Shown here in pieces: positions 32,322 to 40,588 of a DNA stretch of 64,000 nucleotides (positions are counted from its first letter, which is position 1; each line of letters opens with the position of its first letter). A model generated the notes under the pieces. It did no database searches and was not told where the DNA came from. It was given only the letters and a program-made list of their open reading frames with translations. Position numbers and translations under genes: made by a program. Origin of the DNA: Acinetobacter chengduensis (GTDB taxonomy: Bacteria > Pseudomonadota > Gammaproteobacteria > Pseudomonadales > Moraxellaceae); assembly GCF_003664645.1 (NCBI RefSeq), contig NZ_RCHC01000017.1, positions 1 to 64,000 of the forward strand, read 5' to 3'.

Positions 32322-33176
32322 ATGCACATGCAAACAGGCGATTTATCTCTTCTTAAAAACTGGAATGCAACACTTCCAGACACTGTACCTATGCCTGTGC
32401 TATTTTTAGGGCATGGTTCACCTATGAATGCCATTCAAGACAATGAATTCACTCGTGAATGGAATAGAGTTGGAGCAACGCTAGAGACAGCACCAACGGC
32501 TATTTTGTGTATTTCAGCCCATTGGCTCACTCAAGGTGGAACTGCGGTTACAGCCATGCAGATGCCACGAACCATTCATGACTTTGGTGGCTTTCCACAA
32601 GCTTTGTTTGATATGCAATATCCAGCATCAGGCAATCGTGCTTTGGTCGATGCAACGGTTGATGCAATTCAAAGCATTGATATTCATCATGATCATGAGT
32701 GGGGCTTAGACCACGGGACTTGGGCTGTGTTATGCCATGTGTTTCCAGAAGCGAATATTCCTGTGGTGCAATTGAGTATCGACTATAGCGAAGGTGCTCA
32801 ATATCATTATGATCTGGCAAAACAGCTGGCAGGTTTGCGCCGTAAAGGTGTGCTTATTGTGGCTAGTGGTAATTTAGTACATAACTTGGGTCGTGTTGCA
32901 TTTGATAAAATGAACCATGAATATGGTTTTGATTGGGCCTTAGAAGCTGATCAAAAAATGCAGAATTTTTTGTTAGAACGCAATCACCAAGCACTGATTG
33001 ATTGGGATAAACAAGGCACTGCTTTTAAACTCGCCATTCCAACACCTGATCATTATTATCCAATGATTTATGCACTGGCTTTACAAGAAGAGCGAGACCA
33101 GTTGAGCTTATTTAATGCCAAAGCGGTGGGTGGTTCACTCACCATGACCTCGTTTAGATTGGATCAATCTGCATAA
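32322..33176 (+). CDS. ygiD: LigB-type dioxygenase, YgiD (4,5-DOPA extradiol dioxygenase-like)
   Basis: A 284-residue extradiol ring-cleavage dioxygenase of the LigB/DODA class. Metal-binding and active-site segments are FLGHGSPMNAI, CISAHWLTQGG, TIHDFGGFPQALFDMQYPASG and DHEWGLDHGTWAVL, with PTPDHYYPMIYAL near the end. In E. coli YgiD opens the ring of L-DOPA in vitro. The true substrate is unknown. I start at the ATG at 32322, which has AGGTGA just upstream; the in-frame GTG at 32313 overlaps that site. It is monocistronic. Confidence 0.9.
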   Translation: MHMQTGDLSLLKNWNATLPDTVPMPVLFLGHGSPMNAIQDNEFTREWNRVGATLETAPTAILCISAHWLTQGGTAVTAMQMPRTIHDFGGFPQALFDMQYPASGNRALVDATVDAIQSIDIHHDHEWGLDHGTWAVLCHVFPEANIPVVQLSIDYSEGAQYHYDLAKQLAGLRRKGVLIVASGNLVHNLGRVAFDKMNHEYGFDWALEADQKMQNFLLERNHQALIDWDKQGTAFKLAIPTPDHYYPMIYALALQEERDQLSLFNAKAVGGSLTMTSFRLDQSA

Positions 33177-33195
33177 AGTGACATGGTCACTATGC

Positions 33196-33227
33196 AAAAA
33201 AGCGACCTTTGATTGGGTCGCTTTTTT
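33196..33227. terminator. Bidirectional terminator
   Basis: AAAAAAGCGACC / GGTCGCTTTTTT with an 8-base loop between convergent genes. Confidence 0.92.
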
Positions 33228-33257
33228 GTATCGAAGGAGCTGAGATGTTTACATCAA

Positions 33258-33710
33258 TTACGCAGTTTCTAATTGGCAATTGATCATCCATTGAATGCCA
33301 AATTGATCGGTGAGTGCACCATATAAAGCCCCCCAGAATGTTGGACTCAAAGCCATTTCAACTGTGCCATTGACGGCAAGTGCATCAAACAGTCGTTTTG
33401 CCTCATCATGTTCACTGGCATCCAGATTAATCGAAATATAATGATTGGTGCCGATGGTAAATGCTTTATTGGTTTGAGCACAAAATTGTTCGCTAATATC
33501 TGAGGCCATTAAAACGGTATATTCATTAATAGGTAGAGAAATGTGCATAATTTTTTGACGGTCTGCCTCAGATAAAGGGGATTGACCTTCTTGTGTGGGC
33601 GCATCGCTATAACGCATAACAAATAAAAACTCGCCACCAAAGACAGACTTATAAAAATTAAATGCCGCTTCAGTATTACCTTTAAAGTTTAAATAATGAT
33701 TGAGTTGCAT
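33258..33710 (-). CDS. PhnB-like VOC superfamily protein
   Basis: A 150-residue protein of the glyoxalase/bleomycin-resistance (VOC) superfamily, PhnB/YjdN-like group. Visible are YLNFKGNTEAAFNFYKSVFGGE at the start, IMHISLPINEYTVLMASDI in the middle, and ALSPTFWGALYGALTDQFGIQWMIN at the end. Some relatives are misnamed demethylubiquinone methyltransferases. No enzyme activity can be assigned. It is monocistronic. Confidence 0.87.
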   Translation of the reverse strand: MQLNHYLNFKGNTEAAFNFYKSVFGGEFLFVMRYSDAPTQEGQSPLSEADRQKIMHISLPINEYTVLMASDISEQFCAQTNKAFTIGTNHYISINLDASEHDEAKRLFDALAVNGTVEMALSPTFWGALYGALTDQFGIQWMINCQLETA

Positions 33711-33860
33711 GTGAGCACCGCGTTTTTTGTTGTTGTGGTAACTTAAGATTAAGCTGAAATTCTTAAGCCAATGTGATTGCTGTGTTCAAAATTGTAATTG
33801 CTAGCATGCAAGCTTTATTAAAATGACGATAAGAAATTTTGATTTGAAGTTAGTATTAAA

Positions 33861-33884
33861 AAAATCCCCCATGACGGAGGATTT
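33861..33884 (-). terminator. Possible terminator downstream of the second thiolase
   Basis: On the minus strand AAAATCCTCC and GGGGGATTTT pair with one G-U wobble around a 5-base loop, and a T run follows. It lies about 120 bases after the thiolase stop. Confidence 0.65.
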
Positions 33885-34001
33885 TATACAGAATTTTTAT
33901 GAGTGAAGATTTATATAGGACTTAAAGTCTTGCTTTAAAAAGGAATGGAATAGATGTTGTACATCTGCCTAAATTCCTTAAGAAAGGAGAGCTTTAAATT
34001 C

Positions 34002-35177
34002 TTAAAGTACTTCAATCGCGATAGCAGTTGCTTCGCCACCACCAATACACAGTGCAGCAATACCACGCTTACCGCCAGTACGCTTAAGGGCATGAATCAA
34101 CGTTAAAATAATACGTGAACCTGTAGAGCCCACAGGATGGCCTAGGGCACACGCACCGCCATTGATATTGACTTTTTCAGCATCCAGCTTGAACTCATCC
34201 ATTGGGCACATGGTCACCATGGCAAAGGCTTCATTAATTTCCCAAAGGTCAACGTCTTGAGCATCCCAACCGGTAGCATTTAACACTTTTTGAATTGCAC
34301 CCACAGGAGCAATGGTAAATTCTGAAGGATGCTGTGAATTAGACGCATACGCGACAATTTTAGCCAAAGGATTTAAGCCTTTTGCTGTCGCTTGATCCGC
34401 CGAAGTTAACACTAAAGCTGAAGCACCATCAGAGATTGAACTCGCATTGGCCGCTGTAATTGTGCCATCTTTAGCAAAAGCAGGGCGCAATGTTGGGATT
34501 TTATCAATATTGGCATTAAAGGGTTGTTCGTCTTTATCAATGACCACATCACCTTTACGTGTAGATACTGTCACTGGCACGATTTCATCTGCAAAATAGC
34601 CTTCAGTAATTGCTGTTTGTGCACGTTTTAAAGAGCGAATGGCAAAATCGTCCATTTGTTCACGTGTATAGCCTTTAGCATTTGCCATGTCTTGTGCAAA
34701 TGAACCCATTAAACGACCAGTTTCTGCATCTTCAAGACCATCAAGAAACATGTGGTCTTTAATTTCGCCATGACCCATACGGAAGCCACCACGTGCTTTA
34801 GGCAATACATAAGGTGCATTGGTCATAGATTCCATACCACCAGCAACCACAAACTGAGCAGAACCTGCTTTAATCATGTCTGCTGCTTGCATAACCGCTT
34901 TCATACCAGAGCCACACAATTTATTAATAGTGACTGCTCCAGTTGAATCTGGTAAACCTGCAAGGCGCATGGCTTGGCGTGCAGGACCTTGTTTTAAGCC
35001 AGCAGGAAGTACACAGCCCATAATGACTTCTTCGATATCTGTTGCTTGCAGACCTGAACGCGCAATAGCTTCCTTAATTGAAGCTGCTCCTAATGTTGGG
35101 GCTGTTACACTTGCTAAGCTTCCTTGAAAGCCACCCATTGCAGTACGCGCACCATTAACAATTACGATATCAGTCAT
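34002..35177 (-). CDS. Acetyl-CoA C-acetyltransferase
   Basis: A 391-residue thiolase with C88 in NKLCGSGMKAV, H347 in GGACALGHPVGSTGSR and C377 in LCIGGGEA. Sequence style (MTDIVIVNGARTAMGGFQGSL) and length match AtoB/PhaA-type acetoacetyl-CoA thiolases. It is clearly distinct from the beta-oxidation thiolase at 25343-26548. It stands alone, so it may serve acetoacetate, ketone-body or branched amino-acid breakdown, or polyhydroxybutyrate precursor supply; the context does not decide. Confidence 0.9.
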   Translation of the reverse strand: MTDIVIVNGARTAMGGFQGSLASVTAPTLGAASIKEAIARSGLQATDIEEVIMGCVLPAGLKQGPARQAMRLAGLPDSTGAVTINKLCGSGMKAVMQAADMIKAGSAQFVVAGGMESMTNAPYVLPKARGGFRMGHGEIKDHMFLDGLEDAETGRLMGSFAQDMANAKGYTREQMDDFAIRSLKRAQTAITEGYFADEIVPVTVSTRKGDVVIDKDEQPFNANIDKIPTLRPAFAKDGTITAANASSISDGASALVLTSADQATAKGLNPLAKIVAYASNSQHPSEFTIAPVGAIQKVLNATGWDAQDVDLWEINEAFAMVTMCPMDEFKLDAEKVNINGGACALGHPVGSTGSRIILTLIHALKRTGGKRGIAALCIGGGEATAIAIEVL

Positions 35178-35285
35178 TGTGATTTCTCCGAATCTGTTTT
35201 ATTAAAATAGTTAAAACCACAGCAGTATATAAAAAAAAGCCGTGGAGAAAATGACCTTTGTGCCATAACTTTAGACCCACCAGTT

Positions 35286-35807
35286 CTAACAAATGTTGAT
35301 ATTTTCTAAACGCACATGGCCCATTTTACTCATGATGATTTTTTGATGAGGAAGTTCGGTGAGTGAACAATGAAAAAAACTGCCGTTGGAACCGAGCGGA
35401 ATACCTGTTGTTGCTTGAAATGTGAGGCTTGGAATGCTGAGTGTGCCATGCCAATCTAGTGTGCTGTATTTCAGGTCGAGTTTTTCCTGATGAAGAATGC
35501 TTTCAGTGCTATCAATTTGTCGATTTTTATTTTGATCAACAAAAACTACAAAGCCAGAGCTCCATTTGCTGGGCTGACATTGAGTGAAATTTTCACTCGG
35601 ACAGATCACAATATTGGAATTTTGAATGGAGGCAAGATTTTTAGCTTGACGTGTAAAAGTTTGTATTTTCTTGGCTGTAACTTGCATTTCTTGCGTAGCT
35701 TGATGGCGATGAAACGCAGGTAAGGCATAGCTTGAAATGATACAAATAATTGCCACGCACACGATAAGTTCCAACAGTGTGAAACCATTTTTTACTATAA
35801 AAAACAT
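35286..35807 (-). CDS. Type IV pilin-like protein, GspH/FimT family
   Basis: A 173-residue pseudopilin. The class III leader ends KNG before FTLLELIVCVAIICIISSYALP; cleavage after G8 leaves an N-terminal Phe with Glu at position 5 of the mature protein, as required. The rest fits GspH/FimT: a helix with QVTAKKIQTFTRQAKNLA, then FVVFVDQNKNRQIDSTESIL and a beta-rich end with two Cys. FimT-like minor pilins take part in type IV pilus assembly and DNA uptake, which matters in naturally transformable Acinetobacter. It stands alone, away from other pil genes in this window, and is divergent from ompA. Confidence 0.87.
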   Translation of the reverse strand: MFFIVKNGFTLLELIVCVAIICIISSYALPAFHRHQATQEMQVTAKKIQTFTRQAKNLASIQNSNIVICPSENFTQCQPSKWSSGFVVFVDQNKNRQIDSTESILHQEKLDLKYSTLDWHGTLSIPSLTFQATTGIPLGSNGSFFHCSLTELPHQKIIMSKMGHVRLENINIC

Positions 35808-36025
35808 TGGATTGAACCTTGTATTTAGTATTTATTTTTATTAATTCATGTTATTAATAATGTGCTTTGACACATTTTGGGGTTGAGCATAAATTTTTAT
35901 TACTCAAGTTTTAATAAAACTGCTAAAATATTTAGCAAGTGAAAAATAAGCGATTCACAAGAATAAATTGAGTAAAAAATTACCGAATTACAACGGAAAT
36001 TGTAAGTAATTTTGTCAATAATTTA

Positions 36026-36044
36026 CTTGATTAAATTAATCAAG
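36026..36044. promoter_or_regulatory. 19-bp palindrome upstream of ompA
   Basis: CTTGATTAA and TTAATCAAG around a central A form a perfect palindrome that ends three bases before the -35 box of the ompA promoter. This is where an activator, or a silencer nucleation site, would act. Confidence 0.5.
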
Positions 36045-36047
36045 CAC

Positions 36048-36076
36048 TTGGAAAACTATTGAAGTGTTTGTATGAT
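36048..36076 (+). promoter_or_regulatory. ompA promoter candidate
   Basis: -35 TTGGAA (36048-36053), a 17-bp spacer and -10 TATGAT (36071-36076). The predicted transcript would have a leader of about 100 bases, which suits the long, stabilising ompA leaders known in other bacteria. Confidence 0.55.
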
Positions 36077-36183
36077 TCGGCGTGAATAGCTTAAAAAATA
36101 AAACTGGGGTATTAGAAAGCCTATCTCAGGATGCCGGTATTTTTAGGCTTGAACAACAATTGTTATCTCTGGAGGATAAATCC

Positions 36184-37200
36184 ATGAAAATGAGTCGTAT
36201 TGCTTTAGCAATGCTCGTAGCTGCTCCTTTAGCGGCTGCAAACGCAGGCGTAACTGTTACTCCATTAATGCTTGGTTACACATTCCAAGACACTCAGCAC
36301 AACAATGGTAAAGACCATTTGACTTCTGGTCCTGAACTTCAAGACGATTTGTTCGTTGGTGCAGCGCTTGGTGTTGAATTGACTCCATGGTTAGGTTTCG
36401 AAGCTGAATACAACCAAGTTAAAGGCGACGTAGAAGGCGCTGGCGTTCCAGCTGGTGCTGAATACAAACAAACTCAAATCAATGGTAACTTCTATGCTAC
36501 TTCTGATTTGATCACTAAAAACTATGACAGCAAAGTTAAGCCATACGTATTGTTAGGTGCTGGTCACTACAAATACACTGGTGACAACCTAGCTAAAGAC
36601 GAAGGTACTTTAGGTAACGCGGGTGTTGGTGCTTTCTGGCGCTTAAATGACGTTTTATCTCTTCGTACAGAAGCTCGTGCTACTTACAACATCGACGAAG
36701 ATTTCTGGAACTACACAGCTTTAGCTGGTCTTAACGTAGTTCTTGGTGGTCACTTGAAACCAGCTGCTCCTGTAGTTGAAGTTGCTCCTGTAGCTCCTGT
36801 AGCTCCAGTTCAACCAGCTCCACAAGAGTTGACTGAAGACCTTAACATGGAACTTCGTGTGTTCTTTGATACAAACAAATCAAACATCAAAGATCAATAC
36901 AAACCAGAAATCGCTAAAGTAGCTGAAAAACTTTCTGAGTATCCAAACGCTACTGCTCGTATCGAAGGTCACACAGACAACACTGGTCCACGTGCACTTA
37001 ACGAACGTTTATCTTTAGCTCGTGCTAACTCTGTTAAAACAGCACTTGTTAACGAATACAACGTAGATGCAGCTCGTTTATCTACTCAAGGTTTTGCTTG
37101 GGATCAACCGATCGCTGACAACAAAACTAAAGAAGGCCGTGCTATGAACCGTCGTGTATTCGCGACTATTTCTGGTAGCCGTACTGTTGTAGCTCAATAA
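36184..37200 (+). CDS. ompA: Outer membrane protein OmpA (OprF-like porin)
   Basis: A 338-residue outer-membrane protein. A 21-residue signal peptide (ending AAANA) is followed by an eight-strand barrel starting [15 protein letters not shown], a Pro/Val/Ala-rich hinge ([17 protein letters not shown], about 220-240), and a periplasmic OmpA domain that binds peptidoglycan through the Asp and Arg in [20 protein letters not shown]. Acinetobacter OmpA anchors the outer membrane, forms a slow porin and is shed in vesicles. The A. baumannii protein has a short Ala/Pro/Gln tail after SRTVV which is nearly absent here. The start at 36184 has a strong GGAGG; a longer in-frame extension is leader sequence. 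Confidence 0.97.
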   Translation: MKMSRIALAMLVAAPLAAANAGVTVTPLMLGYTFQDTQHNNGKDHLTSGPELQDDLFVGAALGVELTPWLGFEAEYNQVKGDVEGAGVPAGAEYKQTQINGNFYATSDLITKNYDSKVKPYVLLGAGHYKYTGDNLAKDEGTLGNAGVGAFWRLNDVLSLRTEARATYNIDEDFWNYTALAGLNVVLGGHLKPAAPVVEVAPVAPVAPVQPAPQELTEDLNMELRVFFDTNKSNIKDQYKPEIAKVAEKLSEYPNATARIEGHTDNTGPRALNERLSLARANSVKTALVNEYNVDAARLSTQGFAWDQPIADNKTKEGRAMNRRVFATISGSRTVVAQ

Positions 37201-37201
37201 G

Positions 37202-37223
37202 ATTCAATAATTCTTTATTGAAT
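37202..37223 (+). other. Hairpin directly after the ompA stop
   Basis: ATTCAATAA / TTATTGAAT stem with a 4-base loop begins two bases after the stop codon. It is AU-only apart from one pair per arm and lies before the true terminator. It may protect the mRNA 3' end. Confidence 0.5.
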
Positions 37224-37230
37224 TGAGTTA

Positions 37231-37258
37231 AAAAAGCAGCCGAAAGGCTGCTTTTTTT
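37231..37258 (+). terminator. ompA terminator
   Basis: AAAAAGCAGC / GCTGCTTTTTTT with a 6-base loop. Confidence 0.93.
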
Positions 37259-37332
37259 ATTGGGCTACGTTTAAATGAATTTGTTAACATAGCTCGAGTT
37301 AAAAAGCTGTTGTCTATGGACTGTGAGTAAAT

Positions 37333-37863
37333 ATGGGATTGAAGATACCTGAGGCGTTGTTAAAGCTAAAATCAAATAGTGGTGTCTATGCGGTATGGAT
37401 GGTGTTACAACACTATGGAATACAGGCAGATATTCAACGCTTGGTGAAACTCACGGGTTATGATGGCGAGGGAGCTTATAGCATTGGTTTGGCATTGGCA
37501 TTGCAAAAACTAGGCTGTAAAACCAGTTTTCACACAGCACCAGATCCAGATAAGCAACCTAAAGAAATCGAATATTATCAAGAAGCCAAGCAACTTAATA
37601 TTCCAATTCAATCTGCTTTAACGTATGAGCAAATTAAAGAGAAGCTTGATCAGGGCTACTTTGTGATTGTGTACTACGATACTGTGGAAGATATGGGACA
37701 CCATTCTTTGGTGTATTCGATCAACAGCCGTGAAATTTGTTTCTTTGATAATTTTACAACTTTATCTGCGCGAACATTTGAAAAAAGACGTAAAGTAGAA
37801 GGTATTTGCCGTCAGGCGATTGTGATTGATGGCTCAAAATTAGCCGATATAAAATTGAATTAA
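37333..37863 (+). CDS. C39 peptidase-like protein with Ser in place of the catalytic Cys
   Basis: A 176-residue papain-like fold of the C39 group. KSNSGVYAVWMVLQHYGI (13-30) aligns with the family's DCGxxxLxMVLxxYG block, with S16 at the Cys position. LVKLTGYDGEGAYSIGLALALQKLG, YFVIVYYDTVEDMGHHSLVYSI (the catalytic His would be H123 or H124) and CFFDNF (D139) keep the rest of the fold. Cys-to-Ser is a single-base change (AGT for TGT). The protein could be a catalytically dead peptide-binding domain like the C39-like domain of HlyB-type ABC transporters, or a serine variant. No transporter or bacteriocin gene is adjacent. There is no signal peptide. Confidence 0.7.
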   Translation: MGLKIPEALLKLKSNSGVYAVWMVLQHYGIQADIQRLVKLTGYDGEGAYSIGLALALQKLGCKTSFHTAPDPDKQPKEIEYYQEAKQLNIPIQSALTYEQIKEKLDQGYFVIVYYDTVEDMGHHSLVYSINSREICFFDNFTTLSARTFEKRRKVEGICRQAIVIDGSKLADIKLN

Positions 37864-37980
37864 TTTTTTTTAAGTGAAATGCAAAATTTAGAAATACGCT
37901 TAATTACTTCTTGTCATTAATTGGATGAGTATAAATTTTAATACTTTGATTAAATTGAAATTTTAAATAAATGGCGCATA

Positions 37981-38010
37981 AAAAAGCTACACCACGGTGT
38001 AGCTTTTTTT
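37981..38010. terminator. Bidirectional terminator
   Basis: AAAAAGCTACAC / GTGTAGCTTTTTTT around a 4-base loop between convergent genes. Confidence 0.9.
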
Positions 38011-38020
38011 ATGTAATTTA

Positions 38021-39487
38021 TTATGCCTCTTTATCAACATTCATTGGACGTACATCCATTTCTTGATAAGAAACCATTTTTGATTTGTATTTCCACTTAT
38101 AGCCTAGCCAAATTGCTAAGAATAAGAAAATACCAATATAGGTGGAAATAACAGCTAAGATGTCACCATCGAGTACCGCTTGATAGTTTTGACCTAGAAC
38201 AACAATCGCACACAAAACGAAGGCAAACCACGGCGCAAACGGGAAGAATTTAGCACGATAAGCCAAATCTGAAAGTTTGTAGCCTTGCTGTACATAGCCT
38301 TTACGGAAGCGGTAATGTGAAATTGCAATGCCTAACCAGACAATGAAGCCACACATACCAGACATATTCAGAAGCCAGTTAAATACAGCCTGTTCACCAA
38401 TAAACGTGGTCAGGAAGCACAGTGCAGCAATTGCAGTTGTCGCATAAAGTGCATTCATTGGCACACCACGGCGATCCAATTTTGAAAATACTTTTGGTGC
38501 ACTGCCATTTTTTGCCATATCAAACAACATACGTGTTGATGAATACATACCTGAGTTACCTGCAGATAAGATTGCAGTTAAAATCACGGCATTCATCACG
38601 GAGGCAGCAAAAGCAAAGCCTGCTTTTTCATGCAATAGTGTAAATGGTGAAAGAGCAATATTTTCGCTGGCTGCAGCTTGTAAAAGTCGTGGGTCATCGT
38701 ACGAAATGAGTGTTCCGATAATGAAGATACACACTACATAGAACAATAAAATACGCCAGAAAATTTGCTTGATTGCTACTGGAATGGTTTTCTTTGGATC
38801 TTTAGATTCGCCTGCAGCAACCCCAACCATTTCTGTACCTTGGAAGGAGAATCCGGCAATCATTGCAACACCAATGAGAGCAGATAGACCACCTACAAAC
38901 GGTGCTTCACCTTTAGTCCAGTTGGCAAATGTTTCTACACCAGGGGTGAGCATGATTTTACCAATCATGAAAATACCAATGATAATAAAGACAACAATTG
39001 CTAGCACTTTAATTAAAGAGAATAAAAATTCAGACTCACCAAAGCCTTTGACTGTGAGGGCATTAATACCAAACACGATCGCAAGGAAGAGGGCACTCCA
39101 ATAAAATCCAGGTATATCTGGGAACCAGAATTTCATAATGAACTGAACTGCAACGAGTTCGAACGCAACGGTAATTGCCCAGTTGTACCAGTAGTTCCAG
39201 CCCAAAGCGAAGCCGAAACCGCTTTCTACATACTTTGTACCGTATGTGAAGAAAGCACCAGAGGTGGGATTATGTGTTGCAAGCTCGCCTAGGCTGGTCA
39301 TGAGGAAATAAATCATTACCCCAATTAAACAATAGGCCAGCAGTGCACCACCTGGACCAGCATTCGCAATGGTTGCACCAGAGGCAAGGAATAAACCTGT
39401 ACCAATAGAGCCACCAATGGCAATCATATTTAGATGGCGGGCGCCAAGCTTACGCTTGAGTTGCGCCTGTTGATTCGTTTCGCTCAT
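38021..39487 (-). CDS. lysP: Lysine-specific permease-like amino acid permease
   Basis: A 488-residue, 12-helix APC-superfamily permease of the AAT family. The N-terminal LGARHLNMIAIGGSIGTGLF, FLMTSLGELATHNPTSGAFFTYG and GFALGWNYWYNWAITVAFELVA blocks are very close to E. coli LysP. The substrate assignment to lysine is likely but not certain; related permeases carry GABA or aromatic amino acids. It follows rsmC by nine bases, so both are probably on one transcript, and ends before a strong terminator. Confidence 0.85.
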   Translation of the reverse strand: MSETNQQAQLKRKLGARHLNMIAIGGSIGTGLFLASGATIANAGPGGALLAYCLIGVMIYFLMTSLGELATHNPTSGAFFTYGTKYVESGFGFALGWNYWYNWAITVAFELVAVQFIMKFWFPDIPGFYWSALFLAIVFGINALTVKGFGESEFLFSLIKVLAIVVFIIIGIFMIGKIMLTPGVETFANWTKGEAPFVGGLSALIGVAMIAGFSFQGTEMVGVAAGESKDPKKTIPVAIKQIFWRILLFYVVCIFIIGTLISYDDPRLLQAAASENIALSPFTLLHEKAGFAFAASVMNAVILTAILSAGNSGMYSSTRMLFDMAKNGSAPKVFSKLDRRGVPMNALYATTAIAALCFLTTFIGEQAVFNWLLNMSGMCGFIVWLGIAISHYRFRKGYVQQGYKLSDLAYRAKFFPFAPWFAFVLCAIVVLGQNYQAVLDGDILAVISTYIGIFLFLAIWLGYKWKYKSKMVSYQEMDVRPMNVDKEA

Positions 39488-39496
39488 CGTTATTCC

Positions 39497-40522
39497 TTAA
39501 GATTTTTTTTGAGTGCTAGCGAAGAGCACTTTAAAGCCTTGTTGATCAGCCTTGGTAATACACTGACCAAAACTTTGTTCAATTAAAACGGGATAATTTA
39601 AAAAACGGTTGGCAACAATCCACAGCTCACCATCCGATTTGAGATGGCGACGTGCAGTTTTGCATAAATTTTCACTGGCATTGTAGTCGGTTTGAATCCC
39701 TTGATGAAAGGGCGGATTACTGACGATTGCGTGTAAAAATAGTGGCGCATCTTCTATGCCACTCACCGCTTTAATCTCAAGTTGTTCTGGAACAAGAGAA
39801 TTTTCTTCAAAAGTCATTTTAGTTGAAGCGAGAGCAAAGGCATCGACATCCATCGCAAAGATACGATTTTTAGGGTTTAATTTGGCCAAATAAGCACTAA
39901 TTACACCTGCGCCACAGCCGAAGTCTGCAATTTTGCCAGAGCTTACTTTAGATAAATACGGTAAGAATACGGCAGTGCCTACATCTAAACGATTTTGACT
40001 AAACACACCTGGTAATGCACAAATGTTCAAATCACCTTGTGGTGTTGCAACGGTATAACGCTGTGCCCAATCTTCCAATGCTTTAGCGGTGGTATTTTTT
40101 TCCAGCACGGTTTGCCACATTTGGCAATGTCGCGCACTGTCAAGCTTCAGAGATTTACCATAAGGAAGAAGCTGTTTAGATGCGCGTTCTACGCCACCTT
40201 TTTTCTCACCTACTAAAAAGATTGAAGCACCTAGACTTAAGCGACTAGCAAGGTTATACAGAATGTAGTTGAGTAGTTCTTTCGATTTTGGAACAAAAAC
40301 AATGGCTTGATCAAACTCACCTTCAGGCAATTCAACACCAAAATGCACAGTTGCTTGACGGGCCTGAAAATATTGAAAATCGTTAAAATTCCAAGTCCAA
40401 ACACTTGCATTAATGTTTGACGCTAAATTGCTGAGTAAGTCATCTGTGGGTGCATTCACCAACAATACGCGGCCACCAAGAAACTCTTCTTGACGAATCA
40501 CCACTTCACTTTGAGGAACCAT
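39497..40522 (-). CDS. rsmC: 16S rRNA (guanine1207-N2)-methyltransferase
   Basis: A 341-residue, two-domain methyltransferase. The N-terminal half is a degenerate methyltransferase fold with [20 protein letters not shown] and [13 protein letters not shown]; the C-terminal half holds the SAM site [16 protein letters not shown] and the catalytic NPPFHQG. This two-domain form with NPPFH is typical of RsmC, with RlmG as the nearest alternative. It lies upstream of lysP with nine bases between. Confidence 0.9.
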   Translation of the reverse strand: MVPQSEVVIRQEEFLGGRVLLVNAPTDDLLSNLASNINASVWTWNFNDFQYFQARQATVHFGVELPEGEFDQAIVFVPKSKELLNYILYNLASRLSLGASIFLVGEKKGGVERASKQLLPYGKSLKLDSARHCQMWQTVLEKNTTAKALEDWAQRYTVATPQGDLNICALPGVFSQNRLDVGTAVFLPYLSKVSSGKIADFGCGAGVISAYLAKLNPKNRIFAMDVDAFALASTKMTFEENSLVPEQLEIKAVSGIEDAPLFLHAIVSNPPFHQGIQTDYNASENLCKTARRHLKSDGELWIVANRFLNYPVLIEQSFGQCITKADQQGFKVLFASTQKKS

Positions 40523-40542
40523 TTTTTATTTCTCCATTACAA

Positions 40543-40576
40543 AAGCACCGCCAAGGGATTTTGCCTGACGGTGCTT
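40543..40576 (-). terminator. Terminator of the purine permease gene
   Basis: AAGCACCG and CGGTGCTT close an 18-base loop that has further internal pairs; on the minus strand a T stretch follows. It lies 13 bases after the stop. Confidence 0.75.
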
Positions 40577-40588
40577 GAGTGAAATGAA

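Noticed and set aside
36082..36183. In-frame N-terminal extension of ompA starting at a GTG
   Set aside because: The strong GGAGG before 36184 and the intact signal peptide place the start there; the extension is untranslated leader.
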